This document shows positions 25,721 through 34,436 of a stretch of DNA of 55,432 nucleotides, piece after piece. The notes below the pieces were generated by a model. It was not told where the DNA came from. It made no database searches and saw nothing but the letters and a program-made list of their open reading frames with translations. This DNA is from SIG607 sp036307305. Its GTDB lineage: Bacteria; Bacillota; Clostridia; Oscillospirales; Acutalibacteraceae. Each line of letters opens with the position of its first letter. Within the stretch, counting starts at the first letter, position 1. The position numbers were made by a program, and so were the translations under genes. The DNA lies in assembly GCA_036307305.1 (NCBI GenBank), contig JAXJXV010000004.1:1-55432 (forward strand), given 5' to 3'.

Positions 25721-26511
25721 GGTTTAAAGTTTTCAAATATGTAGGTTTTGAAAAACTTTTTATTAATTTGTAACGCGGTATTTTTTGTAAACGTCCAACC
25801 CACAGGGAAAGCACCCAGTATTGTCGCTAACCGTCGACAGATATGATTTTTATCTCTGTAGTCGTAAGAAACGAAATCAGGACGGGAAATAAAGTTAAAA
25901 AGCAAACAGCCTGATAACCTTTTTATAAAGGTATCGCCCTTGAAAGCGCAGGAAAGCTGTCCCCGACAGATATCCTTTCGATGCCGTCTGTACCAGTAGA
26001 GGTTTTGGGGATAAAAGGACTGAATAAAATATTTGCCTGTGTACTGCAATAAAATTTCATTTGTTTTGCTGCACAGCAAAGAGGAATTTCCATCGTATTT
26101 TATCTCAATCATTAAGGGTACCTTGCCGTCTATCAGGTCAAGACATTCCTTTAATGTGGGAATAGTAAAATTTGTGTCTGCAAGGCGAAGCTCTTTAATC
26201 TCACTCAGAGTCATTTCGCAAATTTTACGGTTGTCGCCGCACATTCTTTTTCCGTCGTCGTCGTGGAAAACCACAACCTGACCGTCTTTCGTAAGGTGGA
26301 TATCAAGCTCTATAGCATAGCCTTCGTTAATGGCTTCTTCAAAGGCTTTAAGAGAATTTTCGGGAATACCCCTTTCCAAGCAGTGCAGACCTCTGTGAGC
26401 AATATACAGGTTTTCGAGAATCATTCTGTCCTTGTGCCGACGGGTAGACGGAAAAATAAGAAACAGAAATAAAAGCATAAGAATTATTATTGTAAGGACA
26501 ATATACAACAT
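25711..26511 (-). CDS. Membrane-anchored glycerophosphodiester phosphodiesterase
   Basis: 266 residues. One N-terminal membrane helix (about 2-23) precedes a GDPD TIM barrel, with AHRGLHCLERGIPENSLKAF (His-Arg and Glu-Asn of the active site), IELDIHLTKDGQVVVFHDD (metal-binding Glu-Asp and catalytic His), then PLMIEIKYD. It hydrolyses glycerophosphodiesters, for example from membrane lipids or wall teichoic material, to glycerol 3-phosphate and an alcohol. The start at 26511 is preceded by CGGAGGAC at the end of the MFS gene, whose stop lies 1 bp upstream, so the two are coupled. Confidence 0.88.
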   Translation of the reverse strand: MLYIVLTIIILMLLFLFLIFPSTRRHKDRMILENLYIAHRGLHCLERGIPENSLKAFEEAINEGYAIELDIHLTKDGQVVVFHDDDGKRMCGDNRKICEMTLSEIKELRLADTNFTIPTLKECLDLIDGKVPLMIEIKYDGNSSLLCSKTNEILLQYTGKYFIQSFYPQNLYWYRRHRKDICRGQLSCAFKGDTFIKRLSGCLLFNFISRPDFVSYDYRDKNHICRRLATILGAFPVGWTFTKNTALQINKKFFKTYIFENFKPKK

Positions 26512-26512
26512 A

Positions 26513-27817
26513 TCAGTCCTCCGTATCAAAGCTTTCCAGCAAATCCTTTTTTCTTTGAGGCTTTGAGTCGCCGTGCTTTACGAACAGCATGGTCACAAAG
26601 GAAAGTGCGGCAAATAGTACGGCATACGGGAACAAGGCTCTGTATCCAAAGCCTAAATTATCAATAATATATCCCGAAAGTAAAGGCGTGGTTATCTGCG
26701 CCGCCATAGAAAATGTATAATAAATACCCGTGTATTTGCCTACGTCAGCGCCACTGCTCATTTCCACAACCATAGGGAAGGAGTTTACGTTTATTGCCGC
26801 CCAGGCAATACCTATAAGACCTAAAATAAGATACATAACAGGGGTCTGACGGGTTATGAAAATAGCTACTGCAAGACAGGTGGTCATAAGAGCAACACCA
26901 ATAAGGATTGTTGTTTTTCTGCCTACTGCAGAGGAAAGAAAACCAAGAGGAACGAAAGCAATAATAGCCGCAACGGTGGCGGTTAAAAGATAGCTTGAGG
27001 AGGTTCCAAGGTCCACACCCCAGATATTGACGCAGTATCTTGAAAATGCAGTGGTTACTGAGTTATAGGACATAAACCAGAAGAACACCGAAAGAAGAAT
27101 GAATATAAGGCTTCTAAGCACAGCTTTTGGCATTTTCTTGCCCCTGTTTGTGTCCTCCGTTTCCTCTTCGTCCTTAACGTTTGCCTCGGCAACTACCTTG
27201 TTTTCGTTTACGGTAAAGACCATAATCAAAACGGTTATAAGCATAAATGCAGAAATAACTATGAAAACTGGCATAAAGGATTGGTCGGAGGAATAAACGC
27301 TTTCGCCCTGCGCATTTTTTTCGCTTTTAAGCATAAACATCATTACGACGGTGGAGAAAATTCCGCCCAGATAACCGATAAGATTGATTATAGCGTTAGC
27401 CTTGCTTCTGAGAGGCTTTTCCGTAACGTCGGGCATATAGGCAACGGCAGGGGTACGGTAAACCGCCATAGTAACAAGCAACGCCATAAGTGTAATGAAA
27501 AATCCCCAAAAGCTGACCTTTTGATGAAAAAATCCCAATGCTATAAGCAGAACACTTGCAACGATTGTACCAAAAAGTATATAGGGCGTACGTTTGCCCA
27601 GCGGCGTTCTGGTACGGTCTGAAATTGCGCCGAACAGCGGTAGCATAAAAATAGCCAGTACGTTGTCAATAGACATAATGGCGTTTGCCGAAAAGGTGTT
27701 GAGAGAAAAAGTTGACTCAAGCAAATAGGGAATTACCTGATCGTAAAACTGCCAGAATGAAAGAATTGACATAAAGGCAAGACCGATTAGTATGGTTCTT
27801 TTGTAATTTAGCTTCAT
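26513..27817 (-). CDS. Major facilitator superfamily transporter, GPH/SLC45-like
   Basis: 434 residues with twelve predicted membrane helices and a charged central loop (about 215-235). Features of the glycoside-pentoside-hexuronide/SLC45-like branch include DNVLAIFMLPLFGAISDRTRTPLGKRTPYI after helix 2 and the helix 10-11 region. Such proteins import sugars or glycosides with a cation. It is first gene of an operon with a GDPD, so a glycerophosphodiester or glycoside is a possible cargo, but specificity cannot be read. It has its own consensus-like promoter, divergent from the metal-resistance operon. Confidence 0.82.
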   Translation of the reverse strand: MKLNYKRTILIGLAFMSILSFWQFYDQVIPYLLESTFSLNTFSANAIMSIDNVLAIFMLPLFGAISDRTRTPLGKRTPYILFGTIVASVLLIALGFFHQKVSFWGFFITLMALLVTMAVYRTPAVAYMPDVTEKPLRSKANAIINLIGYLGGIFSTVVMMFMLKSEKNAQGESVYSSDQSFMPVFIVISAFMLITVLIMVFTVNENKVVAEANVKDEEETEDTNRGKKMPKAVLRSLIFILLSVFFWFMSYNSVTTAFSRYCVNIWGVDLGTSSSYLLTATVAAIIAFVPLGFLSSAVGRKTTILIGVALMTTCLAVAIFITRQTPVMYLILGLIGIAWAAINVNSFPMVVEMSSGADVGKYTGIYYTFSMAAQITTPLLSGYIIDNLGFGYRALFPYAVLFAALSFVTMLFVKHGDSKPQRKKDLLESFDTED

Positions 27818-27841
27818 AACGCACCTCTTTGATTTTTTTAT

Positions 27842-27870
27842 ATTATACCACTATAAATCGTATATTTCAA
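27842..27870 (-). promoter_or_regulatory. Promoter of the MFS-GDPD operon
   Basis: Minus strand: TTGAAA (27865-27870), 17 bp, TATAAT (27842-27847), 24 bp before the MFS start. Confidence 0.75.
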
Positions 27871-27881
27871 TGAAAAAGCAG

Positions 27882-27910
27882 TTGACTTTTTTCTATAAAG
27901 GGAATATAAT
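27882..27910 (+). promoter_or_regulatory. Promoter of the metal-efflux operon
   Basis: TTGACT (27882-27887), 17 bp, TATAAT (27905-27910). Its start point would fall in or next to the operator at 27922-27937. Confidence 0.82.
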
Positions 27911-27921
27911 GAAAACAACAG

Positions 27922-27937
27922 TTGAACAATCGTTCAA
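27922..27937. promoter_or_regulatory. Operator for the ArsR/CadC-type repressor
   Basis: TTGAAC-AATC-GTTCAA, a perfect 6-4-6 inverted repeat just downstream of the -10 box. It resembles the TGAACA...TGTTCA half sites bound by SmtB/CadC repressors. Autorepression is the likely mode. Confidence 0.65.
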
Positions 27938-27957
27938 ATATTGAAAGGAGAAAAAGT

Positions 27958-28311
27958 ATGCCTGATATGCCGTCTTGTGAATTTATACATATTCACGAAG
28001 ATATTGTGTCCGAAGTGCGCCAAGCTATGCCCCACGAGGAAGTACTTTACGCTCTTGCTGACCTTTATAAAGTGTTTGGCGATTCTACCCGTATTAAAAT
28101 ACTTTACGTGCTGAGCAAAGCGGAAATGTGCGTTTGCGATATAGCAGGGCTTCTTGGGATGACCATTTCGGCAATATCCCATCAGCTAAAGGTTTTAAAA
28201 CAGGCAAGACTCGTTAAATTCAGAAAAGAGGGCAAGACGGTTTTTTACAGCCTTGCCGATAACCACGTAACAACTATTATAAATAACGGTATGGACCATA
28301 TAGGAGAATAA
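27958..28311 (+). CDS. ArsR/SmtB-family metal-sensing repressor, CadC-like
   Basis: 117 residues with a winged-helix ArsR fold. The recognition region is SAISHQLKVLKQARLVKFRKEGKTVFYSL. The sequence MCVCD at helix alpha-3/4 and a Cys close to the N-terminus (PSCEF) are placed like the thiolate metal site of CadC, which binds Cd, Pb or Zn and then leaves DNA. The ATG at 27958 is chosen because AAAGGAG lies before it; the in-frame upstream ATG overlaps the operator. First gene of repressor-HMA-ATPase. Confidence 0.88.
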   Translation: MPDMPSCEFIHIHEDIVSEVRQAMPHEEVLYALADLYKVFGDSTRIKILYVLSKAEMCVCDIAGLLGMTISAISHQLKVLKQARLVKFRKEGKTVFYSLADNHVTTIINNGMDHIGE

Positions 28312-28313
28312 TT

Positions 28314-28532
28314 ATGAAAAAAACATTTTTACTCGAAGACCTTGACTGTGCGCATTGCGCCGCAAAAATCGAAGAAGAAGTGAGAAAAATCGGTGGTGTG
28401 AATTTTGCAAACGTAAATTTCATTGCTCAGAAAATGACCGTTGAGGCAGAAGACGCAGAATTCGATAAAATAACGAAGGAAATTAAGGCGGTAGTTAAAA
28501 AAATAGAGCCTGACTGTGTGGTTGTAGATTAA
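28314..28532 (+). CDS. HMA-domain metallochaperone-like protein
   Basis: 72 residues, one ferredoxin-like heavy-metal-associated domain with the metal-binding LDCAHCAAKIE (CxxC) loop. Such domains normally sit at the N-terminus of the exporter ATPase; here the domain is a separate protein that probably hands metal to the ATPase. It starts 2 bp after the repressor stop, and its TAA overlaps the ATPase ATG (TAATG), so translation is coupled. The protein is complete and well formed, which argues against a frameshifted ATPase. Confidence 0.88.
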   Translation: MKKTFLLEDLDCAHCAAKIEEEVRKIGGVNFANVNFIAQKMTVEAEDAEFDKITKEIKAVVKKIEPDCVVVD

Positions 28533-30370
28533 TGTCACAAAAACAAAAAAGAATGCTTTACCGCATTGGCTTTTCGGTTTTAATGCTGGTGTCGGCTATT
28601 GCTTGTGAAATCAGTAAAATAGCTATGGACGAAACCGTTATAGCGGCAATGTACCTTACGGCTTATATTACCGTGGGTTACGACGTTATAACAAAGGCTG
28701 TGGTGGGACTCAGATACCGAAAATTTGCTAATGAAAATCTGCTTATGGCAGTGGCGTCCGTTGGCGCAGTGTTTTTAGGTGAGTATACCGAAAGCGTTGC
28801 GGTTATGCTTTTTTATCAGGTAGGAGAGCTTTTTCAGTCCTACGCCATAGGTAAAAGCAGAAAAAACGTTGCAGAGCTTATGAATATACGCCCCGATACT
28901 GCCCGTGTAATAAGAGGCGAAGCGCAGATTGTAAATGCGCAGAACGTTTCTGTGGGCGAAATAATAGAGGTGCGTTCAGGTGAGAAGATAGCACTTGACG
29001 GTGTTATAGAAGAGGGTAGTTGCTCTCTTGACACCTCGGCTATGACGGGAGAAAGTCTGCCTCTTTACGTAACTAAAGGGGACGGTGTTCTTGCAGGGTG
29101 CGTGAATATTGACGGCATTTTAAAAATAAAGGTAACAATCCCGTTCGGTGAGTCGTCGGTATCGAAAATTCTGGAGCTTGTTGAAAACGCTTCTATGGTA
29201 AAAACCCAAAGCGAAAAATTTATAACCCGCTTTGCACGTTATTATACGCCTTTCGTAATGGCGGCGGCGTTTCTTATAGCCTGTATACCTCAGTTTTTTA
29301 CAGATAATCCTCTTGAATGGATAAGACGGGCGCTTATGTTTCTTGTGATTTCCTGTCCTTGCGCACTGCTTATATCGGTGCCGCTTTCCTTTTTCGGAGG
29401 AATAGGGGCGGCGGCTTCAAAGGGCGTACTTATAAAAGGCTCCGGGTATATGGAAACGCTGACAAAATGTAAAACCTTCGTTTTTGATAAAACGGGAACG
29501 CTTACTAAGGGAAGCTTTAAGGTTTGCAGGGTAAACAGTGAATTGCTTGACCAAAAAGCATTTCTCGGCTTATGCGCGGCAGTAGAGCAGTACAGCAGCC
29601 ATCCTCTTGCTAAAGCGATAGTTGAAGCTGCAGACGGCAATTTTAAAAAATTACTTGTAGACGACGTAAACGTAATTGCAGGGCAGGGGATTTGCGCAAG
29701 GGTAGAAAACCGAAGCGTTGCGGTAGGCAACAGCCGTCTTATGAACAGCAGAGGAATTTTCTGTGAGGATAAGGACCAGTGTACCGTGCATGTGGCAATA
29801 GGCAATGCCTATGCAGGAAGCGTAATACTGATGGATGAAATAAAAGAGGAAAGCCCGACTGCTATAAAGAAACTTAAAGCCTTAGGCATAAAAGAAACGG
29901 TTATGCTGACGGGGGATAAGCCTGAAATAGCTCAAAAAATAGCAGAGCTATCAGGTATCGACTCGGTAAGCGCCTCTCTTTTGCCGCAGGATAAGGTATA
30001 TATACTTGAACGGCTTAAAAGAAGGAATACGAGGGTTGCTTACGTAGGCGACGGAGTAAATGACGCGCCTGTTATAAAAAGCGCCGACGTAGGTATTGCT
30101 ATGGGGGCGTTGGGCAGTGACGCGGCTATTGCCGCCGCTGACGTGGTTCTGATGGACGATAATCCCGAAAAACTGGCTCTTGCCGTAAAAATTTCAAAAA
30201 GAACCTGTAGTATAGCTACACAAAATATAGTAATAGCTCTTCTTGTAAAGATTATATTCCTTGTATTTTCTGCGCTTGGCGTTTCGGGAATGCTCAGCGC
30301 GGTCTTTGCCGATGTGGGAGTATCGGTTATAGCAATACTCAATGCAATGAGAACTCTGAATATTAAATAA
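28532..30370 (+). CDS. P1B-type heavy-metal-exporting ATPase (Cd/Zn/Pb class)
   Basis: 612 residues. Exports divalent metal across the membrane using ATP. Visible motifs are TGES of the actuator, SCPCAL in the metal-binding helix, the phosphorylated Asp in DKTGTLTKG, the HP dipeptide (SSHPLAK), MLTGDKPE, and VGDGVNDAPV in the hinge. The CPC motif with the CadC-like repressor points to Cd/Zn/Pb and not Cu. There is no N-terminal HMA domain; that function is in the preceding gene. Family members with the domain fused are about 100 residues longer. Confidence 0.93.
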   Translation: MSQKQKRMLYRIGFSVLMLVSAIACEISKIAMDETVIAAMYLTAYITVGYDVITKAVVGLRYRKFANENLLMAVASVGAVFLGEYTESVAVMLFYQVGELFQSYAIGKSRKNVAELMNIRPDTARVIRGEAQIVNAQNVSVGEIIEVRSGEKIALDGVIEEGSCSLDTSAMTGESLPLYVTKGDGVLAGCVNIDGILKIKVTIPFGESSVSKILELVENASMVKTQSEKFITRFARYYTPFVMAAAFLIACIPQFFTDNPLEWIRRALMFLVISCPCALLISVPLSFFGGIGAAASKGVLIKGSGYMETLTKCKTFVFDKTGTLTKGSFKVCRVNSELLDQKAFLGLCAAVEQYSSHPLAKAIVEAADGNFKKLLVDDVNVIAGQGICARVENRSVAVGNSRLMNSRGIFCEDKDQCTVHVAIGNAYAGSVILMDEIKEESPTAIKKLKALGIKETVMLTGDKPEIAQKIAELSGIDSVSASLLPQDKVYILERLKRRNTRVAYVGDGVNDAPVIKSADVGIAMGALGSDAAIAAADVVLMDDNPEKLALAVKISKRTCSIATQNIVIALLVKIIFLVFSALGVSGMLSAVFADVGVSVIAILNAMRTLNIK

Positions 30371-30376
30371 AATTTC

Positions 30377-30409
30377 AAAAAGCTGAACATTATTTGTTCG
30401 GCTTTTTTG
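30377..30409 (+). terminator. Terminator of the metal-efflux operon
   Basis: AAAGCTGAAC pairs with GTTCGGCTTT (one G-T), followed by a T run to 30408. Confidence 0.8.
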
Positions 30410-30462
30410 TATATATGGTATATTGGAAGAATTTTGATATGTATATTTTGTGTTTTGCCGTA

Positions 30463-30491
30463 TTGACAAAAAAGGTATAAAATTATATAAT
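30463..30491 (+). promoter_or_regulatory. Promoter of the glucosaminidase-cohesin operon
   Basis: TTGACA (30463-30468), exactly 17 bp, TATAAT (30486-30491), 40 bp before the start codon. Confidence 0.88.
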
Positions 30492-30531
30492 AAAAACATA
30501 TTATGGGAAATTATGTCGAAAGGATGAAACT

Positions 30532-32727
30532 ATGAAAATCACCCTTAGAATAGTAAGCGTTATACTTGCATTTATGCTTATTTGTACGGCTTTATTTGTT
30601 GCGCCTATAAGCGTTTCGGCTCTTTCTAACCGACACGGTTATATAAACGGAACGAGTGTTAATATAAGAAGTGGCGCAGGTACTTCCAATTCAAGTCTCG
30701 GAAAGCTTGATATAAATACCCCCGTCCTTGTTCAAAGCGCACATTTTGACGGGAATGGCGCCCGTTGGTATAAGCTGACGGCGTATACTTCATCAGGCGA
30801 TATTGACGGATACGTTCATTCGGATTACGTAACCATAACGGGCAGTGACAACGCCTGTAAGGCTGTCGTGGTATCGGCGGAAACTCCCGTTAACGTTCGT
30901 GAAAAGGCGGGAACGGACAGCACATCTATAACAAAGCTTAATAACGGTACCGAGGTACTTGCAATAGGCTCTGAATATTCCTCTAACGGTAAGCTGTGGT
31001 ATCATATTAAATTTGCTCTTAATGGAGAAACCGTTACGGGATATATGCACAGCGCTTACGTACAGCTTATTCCTGAGTATTCAGAGGATAAGAGCTTTGA
31101 AGAGCATCTTGAGGAACAAGGCTTCCCTGAAAGCTATAAGGTAAAGCTCAGAGAGCTTCATACGTTGTATCCGAATTGGATTTTCCTTGCAAAGAAAAGT
31201 GAGCTGACTTGGGATGAAGCGTTAGCGGGACAAACCAAAGGCGGAACGTCTACCGTTCACGGCAGTGCCTATGAGTCCTGGAAGTCCTTACAGGAGAAAG
31301 ATTACGACTGGGAGGATAATACGTGGGAGGTCTATGACAGCGGCGGCTGGGTAGCTGCGGCAGACAACGTTGTTGCCTATTATCTTGACCCGCGAAATTT
31401 CCTTACTGCTACAGGTATATTCCAGTTTATTTCTATGAAATATTATCCTGAAATCAATACGAAGTCAAATCTTCAGTCAGCCCTTAACGGTACCTTTATG
31501 GAGGGCGCTTTCCCTGAGGATACCTATGATACCTATGCGGATATACTTATTGCTGCGGCAAAGGAATCGGGAGTAAGTCCCATTTCCCTTGCGGCGATGA
31601 TAATCGTAGAGCAAGGCTCTAACGGTCACGGCGGCAGTATTTCGGGAACGGTTTCGGGCTATGAAGGGTATTATAATTATTTCAATATCCGCGCCTATCA
31701 GAGCGGCGGCTATAATGCCGTGCAGTACGGGTTGCTGTATGCAATGGGCGAGGATGCGACTAACTACCGTCCTTGGAATACAAGAACCAAATCAATCCTC
31801 GGTGGCGCTAAATATTACGGCTCTCAGTATTTAAACAGAGGACAGGATAATCTTTATTTGAAAAAATTTAACGTTGTATCAAAGCCTTATTTCAGCCATC
31901 AGTATATGACTAATGTACAGGGCGCGGCAAGTGAAGCGGCTTCTACTGCAAAGGGCTATGCCGATATTATGAACAGCGGTCTTATTTTTAATATTCCCGT
32001 ATATGAAGATATGCCGGAGCAAAACTGCCCTTATCCAACCACAACGGGTAATAACGATTGTTATCTTTCGGATATATCTCTTAACGGCTACAGTTATTCA
32101 CCAACCTTTAACAGATACGTAAATAATTATGAAATTATCGTTGAGGGCGCAGTAAAGGAAATTGTTGTAACACCTGTTGCTTCTGCAAATGATTCCACCG
32201 TTGTGGGCGGAGGTAAGATTGCTCTTAAGGAAGGCTATAACGACATAGATATAACCGTTACCAGCAGCAGTGGACTGAAGAATACCTACACCGTAACGGT
32301 GTTCCGCGAGGAATATGAGGAAGAAATTCCCGACCCTGTAATAAACGGCAAGGTCTACACTTTTGACGGCACTTATATAAAGGGCATTAAGGGGTCTACC
32401 ACAAAAGCCGTGCTTGAAACAAATCTTGACATAGAGGGTGGCAGTGTAAGAATTAAGGATGCTACCGAATACATCAAAACAGGGGATATAGTTGAAATAC
32501 TCGATTTGGATTCACAGGTGAGATACACCTATACTGCAGTGGTAGAGGGCGATATTAACTGTGACGGAAAATTTTCTCTGGTTGATATTGCTTTCTTCCA
32601 GAGGTGTTTGCTGGGTATGAGTACGGTAAGTAACGATGCGGCAATAAAATCAGCAGATTTGAACGGTGATGGCAGATTGTCCCTTGTGGATATTGCCCGT
32701 ATGCAAAGAATGTTGTTAGGAATTTAA
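30532..32727 (+). CDS. Secreted N-acetylglucosaminidase with SH3 repeats, cadherin-like domain and C-terminal dockerin
   Basis: 731 residues. Signal peptide to about residue 30. Two bacterial SH3 domains (about 36-105 and 113-185) each hold a VNIR/VNVR-type wall-binding motif. The LytD/GH73-like glucosaminidase domain (about 200-500) has PNWIFLAKKSELTWDEAL, the DPRNFLT segment and AAMIIVEQGSNGHGGS with the likely catalytic Glu. A cadherin-like beta-sandwich (about 510-600) follows, and residues 673-731 form two EF-hand dockerin repeats (DINCDGKFSLVDIAFFQR; DLNGDGRLSLVDIARMQR). It should cleave peptidoglycan glycan chains at the surface. A membrane-anchored cohesin-like protein is encoded next. 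Confidence 0.88.
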   Translation: MKITLRIVSVILAFMLICTALFVAPISVSALSNRHGYINGTSVNIRSGAGTSNSSLGKLDINTPVLVQSAHFDGNGARWYKLTAYTSSGDIDGYVHSDYVTITGSDNACKAVVVSAETPVNVREKAGTDSTSITKLNNGTEVLAIGSEYSSNGKLWYHIKFALNGETVTGYMHSAYVQLIPEYSEDKSFEEHLEEQGFPESYKVKLRELHTLYPNWIFLAKKSELTWDEALAGQTKGGTSTVHGSAYESWKSLQEKDYDWEDNTWEVYDSGGWVAAADNVVAYYLDPRNFLTATGIFQFISMKYYPEINTKSNLQSALNGTFMEGAFPEDTYDTYADILIAAAKESGVSPISLAAMIIVEQGSNGHGGSISGTVSGYEGYYNYFNIRAYQSGGYNAVQYGLLYAMGEDATNYRPWNTRTKSILGGAKYYGSQYLNRGQDNLYLKKFNVVSKPYFSHQYMTNVQGAASEAASTAKGYADIMNSGLIFNIPVYEDMPEQNCPYPTTTGNNDCYLSDISLNGYSYSPTFNRYVNNYEIIVEGAVKEIVVTPVASANDSTVVGGGKIALKEGYNDIDITVTSSSGLKNTYTVTVFREEYEEEIPDPVINGKVYTFDGTYIKGIKGSTTKAVLETNLDIEGGSVRIKDATEYIKTGDIVEILDLDSQVRYTYTAVVEGDINCDGKFSLVDIAFFQRCLLGMSTVSNDAAIKSADLNGDGRLSLVDIARMQRMLLGI

Positions 32728-32747
32728 GATAAACAGGAGTGTGGCTT

Positions 32748-34196
32748 ATGTTAAAAAAAGTATCTAAAACCCTTTCTCTCTTTATTTTGGCGGCTTTGAT
32801 TATTGCTTCCTCTTTTATGTTTAATGTTGGCGCAGTATCGGGTAAAACCACCATAGCTGTATCAGACACTCGCCCTGAGGTAGACAGCACAGTTACCATA
32901 ACGGTACGCTTTTCTACCGACAACGCTATGACGGCTATTGAGGGAACTCTTGAGTTCGATAACACAAAGCTTCAATACGTTTCTGCAGGGGGAGAATTTC
33001 TTTCAAATCCACAGGAAAAGACTATAAAGTTTTCTGCTATCGGCAATGGTAAGCTGTTCTCAGAAACATATCAGTTCAAGGTTATAGCAGCGGGGGGCGC
33101 CCGTATAGCCCTTAGCGGTAAATGCTCTGACGGAACTAACGAATATGACGTTGCGGCTTCGTCTTATACCTTGAATACCAAGGATAAGACTGCTGACACA
33201 TCATCACAGCAGGATACCAATACCAACACAAAGGCGGCGCTCACCTCATTGAAAGCCGCCGCAGGTACTCTTACCCCTGCTTTTGACCCCAACGTTACCG
33301 AATATACCGTTGTGGTACCCTTTAACAAAACCGACGGACTTATTACAGGTACTACCCTTGACAAAAATGCTAAAATGTCGGTGGAGGGTGAAAGAGAATT
33401 AAAGGTAGGTCTTAACAAGAGAACCCTTATCGTCGTTGCGTCTAACGGAGATACACGCCGTTATACAGTTACCTTTAACCGCCTTGATGAAAACGGAAAT
33501 GATACTACGGTAACACAGGATAATACGGATTTAGTTACTGTAAACGAAAAAGAATATTACATATCTCAAAGCAGTCCTGATGCAGAAATACCTGCAGGCT
33601 TCAGCCTTACAACTGCAAAATACGGTGAAAAGGAAATTGCGGCATACGGCGATGCGGCAGGGAAAAGCGTAATAGTTTATCTTATTGCTAAAGACGAAAG
33701 TGAAAAAGGCTTCTTTGTGTATAAAGACGGTAAGTTCAGCGATTTTTATTATATCCAGTGCGGACAGGTAAGCTACGTTATAAAGCAGGATGATACTGCA
33801 GCGCCCAACGGATACTTTAAAACCACATACGAGCATAACGGAAAAAATATACCCTGCTATAAATATACCGCGCAGGATTATGCAGATTTTATCGTTATAT
33901 CGGCAATAGCTACGAGCGGAAGCGAGGGCTATTACCGATATGACGTCAAGGAAAGCACAATGCAGAGATACGCTGAGTTTATAGACGGAATAAAGGGCGC
34001 TGAAGAAGATGCCGTAAAGGTTTCGGCACCTGTAAAGCTTTCTGCTGTTGCTCTTAGCGTAATATTCGTTCTTGGTATAATTGCTCTTATAGTTTTGATT
34101 ATAGTAAAAATCTGTTCCCGTAAAAAAGTTGACGACACAGTTGTAGAAGAGGGATATACTATAGAAATGACCTCGGATAGTCCTGAGGAGGAATAA
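32748..34196 (+). CDS. Membrane-anchored cohesin-like protein with cadherin-like domain
   Basis: 482 residues. A signal peptide (about 1-29) is followed by a cohesin-type beta-sandwich (about 32-142: opening VDSTVTITVRFS, then IEGTLEFDNTKLQYVSAGG and IKFSAIG). A Thr/Asn-rich linker leads to a cadherin-like domain (about 165-245), an extracellular domain of unknown type, and a single C-terminal membrane helix with a basic, then acidic cytoplasmic tail. The ATG at 32748 follows CAGGAG; the upstream GTG is too close to it. It is 20 bp downstream of the dockerin-bearing glucosaminidase, so docking between the two products is plausible but not shown. Confidence 0.72.
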   Translation: MLKKVSKTLSLFILAALIIASSFMFNVGAVSGKTTIAVSDTRPEVDSTVTITVRFSTDNAMTAIEGTLEFDNTKLQYVSAGGEFLSNPQEKTIKFSAIGNGKLFSETYQFKVIAAGGARIALSGKCSDGTNEYDVAASSYTLNTKDKTADTSSQQDTNTNTKAALTSLKAAAGTLTPAFDPNVTEYTVVVPFNKTDGLITGTTLDKNAKMSVEGERELKVGLNKRTLIVVASNGDTRRYTVTFNRLDENGNDTTVTQDNTDLVTVNEKEYYISQSSPDAEIPAGFSLTTAKYGEKEIAAYGDAAGKSVIVYLIAKDESEKGFFVYKDGKFSDFYYIQCGQVSYVIKQDDTAAPNGYFKTTYEHNGKNIPCYKYTAQDYADFIVISAIATSGSEGYYRYDVKESTMQRYAEFIDGIKGAEEDAVKVSAPVKLSAVALSVIFVLGIIALIVLIIVKICSRKKVDDTVVEEGYTIEMTSDSPEEE

Positions 34197-34203
34197 AATC
34201 AAC

Positions 34204-34234
34204 ACCCAAGCCTTCAAAGCGCTTGGGTATTTTT
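34204..34234 (+). terminator. Terminator after the cohesin-like gene
   Basis: ACCCAAGC/GCTTGGGT, 8-bp perfect stem with a 9-nt loop, then A and a T run. Confidence 0.8.
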
Positions 34235-34266
34235 ATTATTTTATGCTTTAAAAAGGCGGTATTGCC

Positions 34267-34295
34267 TTGACACAAAAAGCAAAAGGTGATAGAAT
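34267..34295 (+). promoter_or_regulatory. Promoter of rny
   Basis: TTGACA (34267-34272), 17 bp, TAGAAT (34290-34295). The transcript would start near 34302 and carry a 5' leader of about 135 nt. Confidence 0.75.
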
Positions 34296-34302
34296 AATAC
34301 AC

Positions 34303-34423
34303 AGTAGGTTACAATGGTGGCAAAGTGTATATTGGCGAAATACAACTGCGACCGTTGAATTCATACCGGGGTAGAAGTGCGGCCTCGGGGGTTTGCCCGA
34401 ATAAAACGCAGTTAATATATAGG
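34303..34423 (+). promoter_or_regulatory. Structured 5' leader of rny, unassigned
   Basis: Three stems are visible: TGTAT/ATACA (34326-34330 with 34340-34344), a long-range AACTGCG/CGCAGTT (34344-34350 with 34407-34413), and inside it TCGGG/CCCGA (34385-34389 with 34396-34400). The long-range stem closes about 15 bases before the start codon. I do not recognise it as a known riboswitch or T-box. Confidence 0.45.
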
Positions 34424-34436
34424 AGGAAAATTAAAT

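Noticed and set aside
28314..28532. HMA gene as the product of a frameshift in the ATPase
   Set aside because: It has its own start close to the repressor stop, a complete domain and a regular TAATG junction to an ATPase that starts normally.
34303..34423. Known riboswitch (c-di-GMP, THF, ZTP, ydaO) upstream of rny
   Set aside because: Compared from memory with their consensus cores, no match was found.
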